Positions 1 to 7,406 are shown, counted from the stretch's first letter. The stretch is DNA of 12,845 bases from Phormidesmis priestleyi (GCA_003242115.1 QBMP01000073.1:1-12845); one strand, 5' to 3'. Made by a program: numbers and translations. Notes: generated from the letters alone by a model not told the origin.

Positions 1-302
1 CAGGTGAGGCCAATGCGAAGAGTCAGACCGGTCAGCGGATAGCCGTGGAAATCGGTGGGGACGGTGATGGTTTGACAAAGCCAGAGAGGCTGAAGTCCTG
101 TGTTCCAGGCGATGTGCTGCCGGTCGTTTAGGAGTGCGATGGGCCACTGCTGATGATCGCTGGCCAAAAAATCGCCTAAGCTAAAATCCTCTGTACTTAG
201 ATGCCAATGGCTTTGAACATCTTGGGTATTGAGCTGGCGGAGGCGATTGAGGGGGGCTTCGAGCGCAGGCGAAATGGTGAGATCGGTGTCAGCAGAGGCC
301 AT
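1..302 (-). CDS. Alpha-mannosidase (GH38), N-terminal part, runs off left edge
   Basis: Only the first 100 codons are in the window; the catalytic part lies beyond the left edge. The translation from the ATG at 300-302 begins MASADTDLTISPALEAPLNR and continues through segments such as LRQLNTQDVQSHW (about 21-33), IAWNTGLQPLWLCQ (about 68-81) and HGYPLTGLTLRIGLT (about 88-102, cut by the edge). This pattern of a short helical head, a 'W..' strand and 'GYPL.GLTLR..L' matches my memory of the non-catalytic N-terminal beta domain of cyanobacterial alpha-mannosidases. Those enzymes hydrolyse alpha-mannosides in the cytoplasm or periplasm. No GH38 catalytic residue can be checked here, so the family call rests on N-terminal resemblance only. 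The reading frame is open from start to edge, and the start lies 38 bp from a divergent gene. Confidence 0.55.
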   Translation of the reverse strand, partial: MASADTDLTISPALEAPLNRLRQLNTQDVQSHWHLSTEDFSLGDFLASDHQQWPIALLNDRQHIAWNTGLQPLWLCQTITVPTDFHGYPLTGLTLRIGLT

Positions 303-340
303 AGCTTCCGTTAGAATTTAGAGCAGCGTAGGGTAGCGAG

Positions 341-1405
341 ATGGGATCTGGCTTGTATCAAAGCAGGGCGTTGAAGTTTGTCATAGGTCGGTTTCGGCAA
401 GGGCGCGATCGCCATCGGCAGGCTGTACTCAAGGCTCGTAGTGCGGCGGTATCTGGGGCCGTATTGGGGGCGGCTCTAGCGTCTACTCCAGTGTATGCGG
501 TTGTTCGCGCTTCTCGTCGAGTCGGGCAAACTTTACGGCGATCGCTGGCGGCTGGCTTTTCTGGGATCAGGATTGATGCGAGAAATCTTTTGAACTTTTC
601 TGATTTTGCAGATACTTTTGCAGATTCATCTAGCCTCGCGGAATCATCTCTGGATATAAAGTCAAATTCAGAAACTGAATCGCCCATCCTAAAAACGCTT
701 TTGGCTGTCGGCGCTTGTCTGTCGCCTAAACAGGTTTGGCAACTGCATCGGAGAGGAGTGTCTCAGCGGTTACAAGGCTGGTTGAGTCGGTGGGGTGTGG
801 CTCAGCAGTTTGAAAATCGCCCCGTGAAGGCTCAAATTACGGGGGTGGCGAGCGATTTGACGCCGCGATCGCTTGTCTTGGTTCGAGATCACACCACGAT
901 TTGGTCAGGGCTCAGTGCGGCGCAACAATCTCAGCTTCAGACAAAAATAACCCTATTGCTAGCGGAAGAGCAGCCTGTTAGTCAGTCGATTTCTTTTACC
1001 GCTCAACCGGCTGAAGCTGCTGGCGCTATTGATGGCGTCAAAGCCCTAACTTACAGCCATTTTTTGCTACGGCCCTTACGATTTTTTTGGGTGGAGGTGC
1101 TGCGGATGATCAGCCAATGGCGGCGTAGCAGTGGGGCAAATATCTCAATGCCTTCTCAGTCGGCATTGGACGAGGACTGCCAGCGCCAGAAAAAAACTGT
1201 CAGCCCCGCCCAATCGAAACGGGCAAATCGGGCTTTGCCTCAGATCAGAGTGACGTTGAAAGATTGTGTGGAGGCGAGTGCTGTTGCCATCGGATATGTG
1301 GAGCATCCTTTGGAAATTGTACTGAAGTGGGTAGATCGGTGTTTGCTGTGGCTAGAAGATCGGTGGCGATCGCTCAAACAGTGGCTTACGCACAAACCGA
1401 TTTAG
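341..1405 (+). CDS. Uncharacterised cyanobacterial protein, 354 aa, possible membrane-associated N-terminus
   Basis: I do not recognise a named family. The protein has a very basic first 35 residues, rich in Arg and Lys. A small-residue hydrophobic stretch follows (about 36-55, AAVSGAVLGAALASTPVYAV) that could cross or dip into the membrane. A Ser/Asp/Glu-rich linker covers about 85-115. The middle contains LTPRSLVLVRDHTTIWSGLS (about 172-191), and the C-terminal amphipathic, Trp-rich segment (about 318-352) has EHPLEIVLKWVDRCLLWLED. Four HIP1 octamers lie within the gene, which supports long residence in a cyanobacterial genome. The ATG at 341 is the first in the open frame; no good ribosome binding site is visible. 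It diverges from the mannosidase start by 38 bp and ends just before a strong terminator. That it is a real gene is likely; its function is unknown. Confidence 0.7.
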   Translation: MGSGLYQSRALKFVIGRFRQGRDRHRQAVLKARSAAVSGAVLGAALASTPVYAVVRASRRVGQTLRRSLAAGFSGIRIDARNLLNFSDFADTFADSSSLAESSLDIKSNSETESPILKTLLAVGACLSPKQVWQLHRRGVSQRLQGWLSRWGVAQQFENRPVKAQITGVASDLTPRSLVLVRDHTTIWSGLSAAQQSQLQTKITLLLAEEQPVSQSISFTAQPAEAAGAIDGVKALTYSHFLLRPLRFFWVEVLRMISQWRRSSGANISMPSQSALDEDCQRQKKTVSPAQSKRANRALPQIRVTLKDCVEASAVAIGYVEHPLEIVLKWVDRCLLWLEDRWRSLKQWLTHKPI

Positions 1406-1426
1406 CCTTTCTATAAAAAGCCCAAC

Positions 1427-1463
1427 AAAAAGGGGTAGGCCGTTCTATGGCTTACCCCTTTTT
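1427..1463. terminator. Bidirectional intrinsic terminator between convergent genes
   Basis: Arms 1427-1441 (AAAAAGGGGTAGGCC) and 1449-1463 (GGCTTACCCCTTTTT) pair over 15 positions with one G-T pair and a 7-nt loop. The outer A/T pairs give a U-run after the GC-rich stem on either strand, so it can stop transcription of the 354-aa gene from the left and of the DUF4912 gene from the right. Confidence 0.9.
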
Positions 1464-1508
1464 ATAATTCACTTATTCACTTATCTATCGTGGCTTTCTG
1501 AATTGCGA

Positions 1509-2876
1509 TTAGGCAAACCACTCTTCAACCGCTTCGGCCTTGGTGTTGGTATTGCGCTCTAGCGTTTTGCGCTCAAAGTCCATATGGATGGAGCGGGTTT
1601 GCTCACCGTCTTTAGCAACTGCCACGATTGGATAGCGAATCATGCCGTCTTGGAAGGACATTTGAAAGCGGAAAGTGCCATCTGAAGTCAGTTCAATCGG
1701 CTCGCCGTCAACCGTTACGGTCGCATCGGGCTCAGTTGCGCCGTAGACAATCAGCTCTGCATCGGCCACGAGCCAGAATTTGCGAGGCTTAGCAGGTGGT
1801 GCGGAGGCAAACAGCCCAGCCCCTGACATATTCACACCAGAAGCGGTCGGTAAAGCCCAAAGCCCAGCGCCGGAAGGAAAGACAAAGGAGCTGACAGCTT
1901 GCTGAGGCACCTGATGCATGGAGCCAAAGAGCGAACCCGCAACTCGCTGCGCTTCGGTTGAGCGCGCCAATTCACTCATTTGAGCGTATAGAGGATTGGT
2001 TTCGGCTGTGGTTCCTGCGGCTCCGGCGACGCCTGCGGTTCCTACGGCTCCTGCAATGCCTGCAACGCCTGCCTTTTGGCTTGGGGACACCAGTTTCGCA
2101 ACAGTGCTGCCTCGCAGATTGGCGTTCCAATCGACGGTGACAAACTGATCTTCTACCCAGTCAGACGGGTAGACGGGTGGAACGCGAATGGGAGCTGAGC
2201 GCGACAGGACTAGCCAGCGACCATCATCACAGATGTAGCCAACTTCGATGCTGTAGTCGCGATCGCTCACTGGCACCGGCAAATACCACTCACGAGCCAC
2301 CTCGCCGCACTCATACTGCTGAAGGCTGTGAGGGCTTTGACTATTGATGTCAATGTCAGTCACATCGTAAAACCGCAAGGCTAGGCGGCTACCGCCCTGG
2401 TTACGAAGCGCTTGCTTATGCTCATTCGGAATATCCCAATAGGCGTAGGCCCACTGCGGATCGCGAGGCAGCAGCATGATTCGGCTTTCGCCATAGCCAC
2501 CCGGCAGATCACTTAATCCGTCATCGACAGTTGCCAGCATAGCCATGCTAGGGACAACGGCTGTTGCCACCGCAGCAGAGGTGCTAGCAGATGTTCCCGC
2601 CGCCATGCGGCCATTGCTGTGCGTGTCGTACTCTGCTTGACCCATAGCTGGGTCTGCATATTTAGCGGCTTCGGCCTGCATTTTGCCGTCCATCGACGCT
2701 ACAGCATCGGTAGGGGCCATGCGGACGCCTGCTGCAATTTGCTTTTGCTTAATCGCTTCGACTAGCTCGACTTTGCGCATTCGGCTGTAGCGCGAAACTT
2801 CGTACTCGCTTGCGACTCTGCGGAGCTGTCGCAAGGTCATTTCGTCTATTGGCATGGTGGGGGTTTGGGATGACAT
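1509..2876 (-). CDS. DUF4912 domain protein with Rho-N-like N-terminal helix pair
   Basis: The protein is 455 aa from the ATG at 2874-2876. About residues 12-45 form a small basic helical module (TLRQLRRVASEYEVSRYSRM) like the Rho N-terminal/SAP-type fold that often precedes DUF4912. The DUF4912 core spans about 130-234, including GESRIMLLPRDPQWAYAYWD and the RLALRFYDVTDID strand. A linker then carries seven Gly-X-X triplets (about 270-290). The C-terminal beta-rich module (about 367-436) has LIVYGATEPDATVTVDGEPI, like an extracellular or carbohydrate-protein beta-sandwich repeat. The function of DUF4912 proteins is not established. An in-frame GTG at 2892-2894 would add six residues, but a GAGGAG site at 2887-2892 overlaps it and sits 10 nt before the ATG, so I chose the ATG. 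The gene converges on the terminator at 1427-1463. Confidence 0.88.
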   Translation of the reverse strand: MSSQTPTMPIDEMTLRQLRRVASEYEVSRYSRMRKVELVEAIKQKQIAAGVRMAPTDAVASMDGKMQAEAAKYADPAMGQAEYDTHSNGRMAAGTSASTSAAVATAVVPSMAMLATVDDGLSDLPGGYGESRIMLLPRDPQWAYAYWDIPNEHKQALRNQGGSRLALRFYDVTDIDINSQSPHSLQQYECGEVAREWYLPVPVSDRDYSIEVGYICDDGRWLVLSRSAPIRVPPVYPSDWVEDQFVTVDWNANLRGSTVAKLVSPSQKAGVAGIAGAVGTAGVAGAAGTTAETNPLYAQMSELARSTEAQRVAGSLFGSMHQVPQQAVSSFVFPSGAGLWALPTASGVNMSGAGLFASAPPAKPRKFWLVADAELIVYGATEPDATVTVDGEPIELTSDGTFRFQMSFQDGMIRYPIVAVAKDGEQTRSIHMDFERKTLERNTNTKAEAVEEWFA

Positions 2877-2886
2877 CCGGCTAATT

Positions 2887-2892
2887 CTCCTC
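2887..2892 (-). promoter_or_regulatory. Shine-Dalgarno site deciding the DUF4912 gene start
   Basis: Read on the minus strand this is GAGGAG, 10 nt before the ATG at 2876. It overlaps the alternative GTG start at 2894, which would then have no site of its own. Confidence 0.55.
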
Positions 2893-2932
2893 ACGAGGTA
2901 ATGGCTGAGCGATCCCCTTTGCCGTACAGAGC

Positions 2933-3092
2933 TTGAGATCGCAGTTGGGGATCGATGTGCTCATAGTATGACAAAAACTCAGATGGGGATCGGCTGAGTT
3001 TTGGCTTCTTATGGGGGTATACGGTATTTCGCGGCTTTCAGGGATCAAAATGTCAGGAAACTATAACATTTTGATCCCTGAGTTGAGATCGC
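2933..3092. promoter_or_regulatory. Divergent intergenic region with repeated GGGATC/GAGATC elements
   Basis: This lies in the 306-bp gap between the DUF4912 gene (minus) and the DUF2993 gene (plus), so promoters for both should be inside. TTGAGATCGC occurs identically at 2933-2942 and 3083-3092, and GGGGATCG occurs at 2947-2954 and 2985-2992. An inverted copy (CGATCCCC) lies just outside at 2910-2917. I could not place a convincing -35/-10 pair. Confidence 0.4.
3038..3081. repeat. Perfect 16-bp inverted repeat, 12-nt spacer
   Basis: The left arm 3038-3053 (TCAGGGATCAAAATGT) is the exact reverse complement of the right arm 3066-3081 (ACATTTTGATCCCTGA), separated by 12 nt. It lies between divergent genes and has no T-run after it, so a terminator role is not expected. 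An operator, a leader-RNA hairpin upstream of the DUF2993 gene, or a small mobile repeat are possible. Confidence 0.85.
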
Positions 3093-3182
3093 TGAGATCA
3101 GATGAGTTTGTGAAACCCCAAGAGCCTGCTTTTCAAAACGGTGTAGAGTTGTGGCAATTGATCAAGAGGCAAAGGTGAGAAG

Positions 3183-3956
3183 GTGGCTAACGGTGAGAAA
3201 ACAGGCGGTAGCCGTATCATTGGGCGAGTTTTGCCAGCGGCGGTGCGGCTGTGGCTGCGATCGCAAGTAGAACAGGTAGAAAATCTGTCTTTGCAGATAG
3301 CGGGGCGCGATCGCGAAATTCTCACAGGCTACGTGCCCAACATTGCTATTTCTGCTCAAAATGCCATCTATCAAGGCATTCACATCAGTCAATTGCAGCT
3401 ATCAGCAAAAGATATTCGGATCAACATCGGCCAAGTGATACGCGGCAAATCCTTACGGCTTTTGCAGATATTTCCGATTACGGGTGACGTGAGGCTGAGC
3501 GAGGCTGACCTCAATGCCTCGCTCAGCTCCGCTTTACTCACTCAAGGACTCAAAGATTTTTGGCAGATGCTTATCCAGCACCCTGCTTTCGCCCAAGCCG
3601 TAGAAGCTCGCTATGGCCCGCTGCCTCTTCAGCCTGATTTGCGCCTTCAAGACGCCCAACTTCGCATCGCTAATAAGTTCCTGGGTCTAAGCTTTTACCC
3701 TCATTCTCAAGGCCAAACGGCTGAACAACCTGTGGTTTTGGGCACGGATTTAGCAATTGTTTCCGGCCATTTATTGCAGCTAACGTCGCCACATTGGTTA
3801 GAAAATTTAGCGTCATTAGGCGACCTATCGCAGGCGACTCCCATTGATTCGCTGCAAGAATTTCAGTGGGATTTAGGTGAAGATACGCAGCTAACGAAAC
3901 TGGCATTACAGCGTGATCAGCTGCTCTGTCACGCTCAGATAATGGTCAATCCTTAG
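3183..3956 (+). CDS. DUF2993 (LmeA-like) phospholipid-binding family protein
   Basis: The protein is 257 aa. Residues about 20-112 carry the DUF2993 pattern: a basic helical start (RLWLRSQVEQVENLSLQIAG), the repeating strands REILTGYVPNIAISAQNAIY and GIHISQLQLSAKDIRINIGQ, then KSLRLLQIFPITGDVRLSEA and DLNASL. The family is related to mycobacterial LmeA, and many members are thought to bind lipid at the membrane; in cyanobacteria the role is not settled. There is no clear signal peptide. The start is GTG at 3183, and an in-frame TGA at 3159-3161 limits any extension. The AAGGTGAGAAG stretch just upstream can serve as ribosome binding site. Two HIP1 octamers lie near the 5' end. It converges on cdsA with a 53-bp gap, which may reflect a shared membrane-lipid context but is weak evidence. 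Confidence 0.87.
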   Translation: MANGEKTGGSRIIGRVLPAAVRLWLRSQVEQVENLSLQIAGRDREILTGYVPNIAISAQNAIYQGIHISQLQLSAKDIRINIGQVIRGKSLRLLQIFPITGDVRLSEADLNASLSSALLTQGLKDFWQMLIQHPAFAQAVEARYGPLPLQPDLRLQDAQLRIANKFLGLSFYPHSQGQTAEQPVVLGTDLAIVSGHLLQLTSPHWLENLASLGDLSQATPIDSLQEFQWDLGEDTQLTKLALQRDQLLCHAQIMVNP

Positions 3957-4009
3957 CCTCTATCAGTCCGCAGTCCATTAATTGCCGCTTACGGATTGGG
4001 CCTATCACC

Positions 4010-4888
4010 TTAGCGTGCAGTGAGCGGTGCCAGTAAAGGAATCAGGTAGATCACAAAATAGTAGACCAGCGGTGCGGTAAAGACGTAGCTGTCAGTGCGA
4101 TCTAAAACGCCGCCATGTCCAGGAATTAGGGTGCCAGAATCTTTGACCCCGGCGTCGCGCTTCATCAGTGATTCGGTTAAGTCGCCCAGCAAGCTAGAGA
4201 TGCCAATGATGGTGCCGAGCGCTGCGCCCGTAAGCCACCAAATTGGCCAGGATAGTGACCAAGCCCCTATGATGCCGATGCTGGCGCTAGCCCCCATGCC
4301 AAAAATAGCGCCTTCTACCGTTTTCTTAGGGCTGATGCTGGAAAGTGGCGTGCGTCCAAACATTTTACCAAAGGCATAAGCGCCAATATCTGCGCCCCAA
4401 ATGCAGGCAAAGGCAATGAAGGTGATCGTAAGCCCCATCGGTAGCTGCGACCAGCTTAAGTTGCTAGGCCAAAAGCCTTCTAACGGCAGGCTAGCAGTTC
4501 CGCTCGCGCCTAGATCCCGCAAGCGAATCCAGTAGGTTGGCAAATAGCCGCCGTAGAATAACGCCAGGATAGAAGCTGCCACATCGGCGATGGTGGCGAA
4601 TTTGGGCTGAAACAGCAGGTAAAAGCAGATGCAGGTACCTGCTAAGGCCAAAATTGCATCTGCAATCGGCGGCGATAGGTGCGCGGTGACGAGCAATACC
4701 TGGGAGACAAACAGGGTGGTTCTTACCGCAGGATTGATGCCTTTAGCGCGCACTAGCTCAAATACTTCTAGCTGACCGAGATAAACGATGACCCCAAACC
4801 CAAGCGTGAAGTACCATCCCCCGAGTACGATGAGGCTAAGGGCAATAGCGATCGCAATAATTCCACTGGCAATGCGAACCCAAGGCAT
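4010..4888 (-). CDS. cdsA: Phosphatidate cytidylyltransferase (CDP-diacylglycerol synthase)
   Basis: The enzyme converts phosphatidic acid plus CTP to CDP-diacylglycerol and pyrophosphate at the inner membrane. This is the branch point for phosphatidylglycerol, which cyanobacteria need for their photosystems. The protein is 292 aa, a normal length, with several hydrophobic helices starting right after MPWVRIASG. The family signature is complete at residues 240-266: S-L-M-K-R, then KDSG, then PGHGGVLDRTD, which holds the metal- and CTP-binding residues. The upstream motif SPKKTVEGAIFG and the GADIGAYAFGKMFGRTPLS segment are also typical. The ATG at 4886-4888 lacks a strong ribosome binding site, but the N-terminus begins where the family usually does. 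The HIP1 site at 4848-4855 lies within the gene. Confidence 0.96.
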   Translation of the reverse strand: MPWVRIASGIIAIAIALSLIVLGGWYFTLGFGVIVYLGQLEVFELVRAKGINPAVRTTLFVSQVLLVTAHLSPPIADAILALAGTCICFYLLFQPKFATIADVAASILALFYGGYLPTYWIRLRDLGASGTASLPLEGFWPSNLSWSQLPMGLTITFIAFACIWGADIGAYAFGKMFGRTPLSSISPKKTVEGAIFGMGASASIGIIGAWSLSWPIWWLTGAALGTIIGISSLLGDLTESLMKRDAGVKDSGTLIPGHGGVLDRTDSYVFTAPLVYYFVIYLIPLLAPLTAR

Positions 4889-5223
4889 AGACGTACAAAA
4901 TCAGGTGAACAAAATATTCTCACACGCTGTCTTACAGAGCGAGAAAGATCTGATAAAACAGTACAGTACAGTCTAACCTGCTGAGATAAGAGGTCGTATG
5001 ATTCTGATCCTACAGGCTCCTCAACCGATAGCAACTCGGTCATAGTTTTTCTTTGTTGACAATAAATAAATCGATAACTCCACCTTGACGTCAAAAGGTC
5101 AGTATTTTACAGCGTCTCTAGATGGCGCTAGAACAATAAACCCGTCCCGGCTACTAATCCAAGCGATAAATTTTACAAGGGTGAACTTTTAAGGCTCAAT
5201 CAGGTAAACCCAGCTATATCTGA

Positions 5224-5340
5224 CAATATTTAGTAAAAGACACTGGTTCCGCCAAGTGGGAAGAGCAGCTGAAGTTTCTTCTGGACCAAGGTTACAGCGG
5301 TCTGACGCAAAAAACAGATGTGGTCTTTGCATCCCAATAG
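5224..5340 (+). pseudogene. Possible 38-codon tail of a decayed gene
   Basis: After an in-frame TGA at 5221-5223 the plus strand is open to a TAG at 5338-5340. It reads QYLVKDTGSAKWEEQLKFLL, then DQGYSGLTQKTDVVFASQ. The composition looks like a protein C-terminus, but no start codon with a ribosome binding site lies in frame and I recognise no family. Its first third falls on the left arm of the inverted repeat. It could be a gene remnant or chance. Confidence 0.2.
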
Positions 5341-5375
5341 TTTCGAGTGATTTATCCCATCCGGCGGAACCAGTG
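5241..5375. repeat. 135-bp segment bounded by 21-bp imperfect inverted repeats
   Basis: The left arm 5241-5261 starts CACTGGTTCCGCC. The right arm 5355-5375 is its reverse complement at 18 of 21 positions: 13 outer positions match without a break, then 3 mismatches, then 5 matches. The spacing of 93 nt suits a MITE-like element or a long RNA hairpin. No target-site duplication is evident in the flanks, so a mobile origin is not proven. Confidence 0.65.
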
Positions 5376-5767
5376 CTGGGCGTTGGTACTGAAGACAAAA
5401 CAAATTCGGCAAGCGCTGGGAGCAAACGAAGGTAACCGATCGGGTGACCGTCAGCTATTTTAATAGGTACTTCAATGGAGTATGGCAGCATAGTCGCAGC
5501 CAAAATACCGCTGTTCAACGGGCTAGACGAGTCACCAGTTCTTGGTCATCGCACGATTTTGCTATCCTCTTTCTGAAGCACGACCTCTATACTCTGCAAA
5601 TACTCTGAGCTAATCGCGCTTAGTCAATAATTTTTAGGTAGGGTTTTTACAATTTTAAGTTAGATATTTTACTGAGTATTTACAGATTCTTTTTTGCCGA
5701 GCGTTTATATTAGTATGATCGCAAGCTTCTGAAGAAGATTACATCTGTTTATATATGGATATTTAGT

Positions 5768-7342
5768 ATGCGGCGAACACGTTTTTGGCTCTGCTTAATT
5801 TCGATATTCTTATCAATGGTTTTGTGGCTAGGGCTGCGACAGTCTTTTGGCAATCATAAATATATAGATTTAGGGATAGTATTCTGTCTTGGGCTTGGCC
5901 TACTTCTATGGCTATCTACTAGCCCAAGTTTAGCTAAACGATTTGTGGGCGAAGCAACAGCAGCCGACCTTGGATTCATTAGAATCATTGCTTGCTTAAA
6001 TCTGATTGTGACTGCTTTATGGCTTGAAGACTTACCCTCAACCCCTTTACTCCCTGAAGCCATTCGGCAACCTATGGGAACCATTCAGTTTCTCTATGCT
6101 ATTCCTGGGTTTGAGACTTTTGCCAGGAGTCAAGCTTGGTTGCAAGGGTTTGAACTGGTGACAGTGTTATTCCTAGTGTTAGGGATGCTCGGTCTGTGGA
6201 CTCGATTTACTATCCCTCTGGGCGCTCTTACCTACTGCATCCTGGGTGGACTAACTCGCCAATACTTTTATTATTACCACCAAGGACTCATCGTGGTGTA
6301 TATGTTAGCCGCGTTGTCATTTACACCTTGTGGAGATGCTCTATCTTTAGATCGATGGTTGGCTATTAGACGGGGCAAGCCAGTCGTTGACACTACCCAA
6401 TCAATGTCTGTCTATGGTTGGTCGCGCTATACCTGCTGGGTTGTTTTGGTCATGTCATATCTGGCTTCTGGCGGAAGTAAGCTAGCAGTAGTAGGGTTCT
6501 CCTGGCTAGACCCTACCAATTTGCGAGGTATGATGTATTCCTGCACGTTGCAACGATGCAATAACTATGACTGGGATGTTGCCTTACGATTTGGCCCTCA
6601 CCTGCCTGACTTTGTATTTTCTTTGTTTGGCATCGCGGGTACTTTTGCGGAGCTAGCCTTTGTCTTAGTGCTGTTCTCCCAGTTAGCCCGACGCATCATG
6701 CCTTTCTTGATGGTGGGACTGCATTTAGGGATTTGGACTTTTCAGAACATTTTGTTCGTTGACTTCATGCTTTTGCAGCTTATTTTTCTAGACGTTGAGT
6801 GGGCTAAGCAGGTTTTGTCGCGGTGGGGTCTATCCTCAGCAGTTAGGAGGCCAGCAAGAGTAGTCGCTGATACTTTTGTTCGGCCCTTAAATATATTTTT
6901 ATATCCTATTTTGATTTCTGCCATAGTCATCACTGTTTCAGTCTGCTGGTTCTACAAGATTTATTTTTATCCTTTAACTGGACTTCACCTATTTGCATAC
7001 AAGGATGTTTCCGGAGTGGTCGTGTATGAGCAAATTTATGCTCAGTATGCTTCTGGAGAGAAGGCTCGGATTTATCCTGAAGATATTATCCCAGCGCAGG
7101 CGATCGCCTCTTCTAAGCAGGTCACTCAGCAGTGCTTCTCGAAGGATGCCAAGAAGCTTTACGTCTGCGACCAATATTTGGGTGCCTTGGCAAGTGCTTA
7201 CAATGCGAACCCAAGCCATCGCGAGAACGAAATCGAAACATTTGAAGTACAGCGTAAGAAATGGGACTTCAAGGCTAATCCTGATGATAAGAATTTTGGG
7301 AAAATTGTTGAGCGCCATGCGTTTGCTGCAAATAAACAATGA
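5768..7342 (+). CDS. HTTM / vitamin K-dependent carboxylase-like membrane protein
   Basis: The protein is 524 aa. Two N-terminal helices (about 5-22 and 34-50) are followed by a multi-helix block (about 65-395) resembling the HTTM domain shared with gamma-glutamyl carboxylases. Features seen are LGFIRIIACLNL (68-79), ALSLDRWLAI (191-200) and YLASGGSKL (231-239) followed by SWLDPTNLRG (245-254). Lys238 falls where human GGCX has its catalytic lysine (VYFIAGVKKL), by eye alignment. The soluble tail (about 400-524) has two Cys (456, 467) and EDIIPAQAI. Real carboxylases oxidise vitamin K hydroquinone to carboxylate glutamate; most bacterial HTTM proteins have no known activity, so function is open. 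The gene starts a rightward set, 80 bp before the acyltransferase. It carries the only HIP1 site of the middle region. Confidence 0.72.
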   Translation: MRRTRFWLCLISIFLSMVLWLGLRQSFGNHKYIDLGIVFCLGLGLLLWLSTSPSLAKRFVGEATAADLGFIRIIACLNLIVTALWLEDLPSTPLLPEAIRQPMGTIQFLYAIPGFETFARSQAWLQGFELVTVLFLVLGMLGLWTRFTIPLGALTYCILGGLTRQYFYYYHQGLIVVYMLAALSFTPCGDALSLDRWLAIRRGKPVVDTTQSMSVYGWSRYTCWVVLVMSYLASGGSKLAVVGFSWLDPTNLRGMMYSCTLQRCNNYDWDVALRFGPHLPDFVFSLFGIAGTFAELAFVLVLFSQLARRIMPFLMVGLHLGIWTFQNILFVDFMLLQLIFLDVEWAKQVLSRWGLSSAVRRPARVVADTFVRPLNIFLYPILISAIVITVSVCWFYKIYFYPLTGLHLFAYKDVSGVVVYEQIYAQYASGEKARIYPEDIIPAQAIASSKQVTQQCFSKDAKKLYVCDQYLGALASAYNANPSHRENEIETFEVQRKKWDFKANPDDKNFGKIVERHAFAANKQ

Positions 7343-7406
7343 GCCTTTGCAGAAATTTGCTGCGCAAAAATAACTCAGTCGCAAAAGCGTCAACGTGAAA
7401 TCATTC

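Larger units (their letters stand above)
4889..5767. other. 879-bp stretch without a convincing gene
   Basis: It separates cdsA from the HTTM-like gene and should hold the cdsA promoter on its left and the promoter of the rightward glycan genes on its right. It contains three tandem ACAGT units (4958-4972), a 135-bp segment bounded by inverted repeats (5241-5375) with short open frames on both strands, and a very AT-rich stretch (about 5630-5767) before the next gene. No tRNA, tmRNA or known small RNA could be recognised. Confidence 0.6.

Noticed and set aside
358..687. Minus-strand open frame inside the 354-aa gene
   Set aside because: It lies wholly over a longer plus-strand frame, has a low-complexity Arg/Ala-rich translation and matches no family.
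3957..4009. Terminator between the DUF2993 gene and cdsA
   Set aside because: The gap has only weak partial pairing and no U-run.
4958..4972. Three tandem ACAGT units, looked at as a LexA-type operator for cdsA
   Set aside because: It does not give the spaced GTAC-type dyad I would expect; it is a simple short tandem repeat.
4998..5045. 15-residue plus-strand frame after AGAGG, a possible leader peptide
   Set aside because: No gene follows closely, no attenuator hairpin or repeated codon is present, and such short frames are common by chance.
4768..5094. Minus-strand frame overlapping the start of cdsA
   Set aside because: It overlaps a secure gene in another frame and its last third is just the shadow of cdsA; no ribosome binding site was seen.
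5189..5518. Minus-strand 109-residue frame in the gap left of the HTTM-like gene
   Set aside because: It begins with TTG, has no ribosome binding site and crosses both arms of the inverted repeat; kept only as part of the remnant finding.
5694..5719. TTGCCG ... TATGAT as a promoter for the HTTM-like gene
   Set aside because: The spacer is only 14 nt, too short for a normal sigma70 promoter.
6993..7373. Plus and minus frames at the 3' end of the HTTM-like gene
   Set aside because: Both overlap the continuous 524-codon frame whose C-terminal translation looks like real protein.
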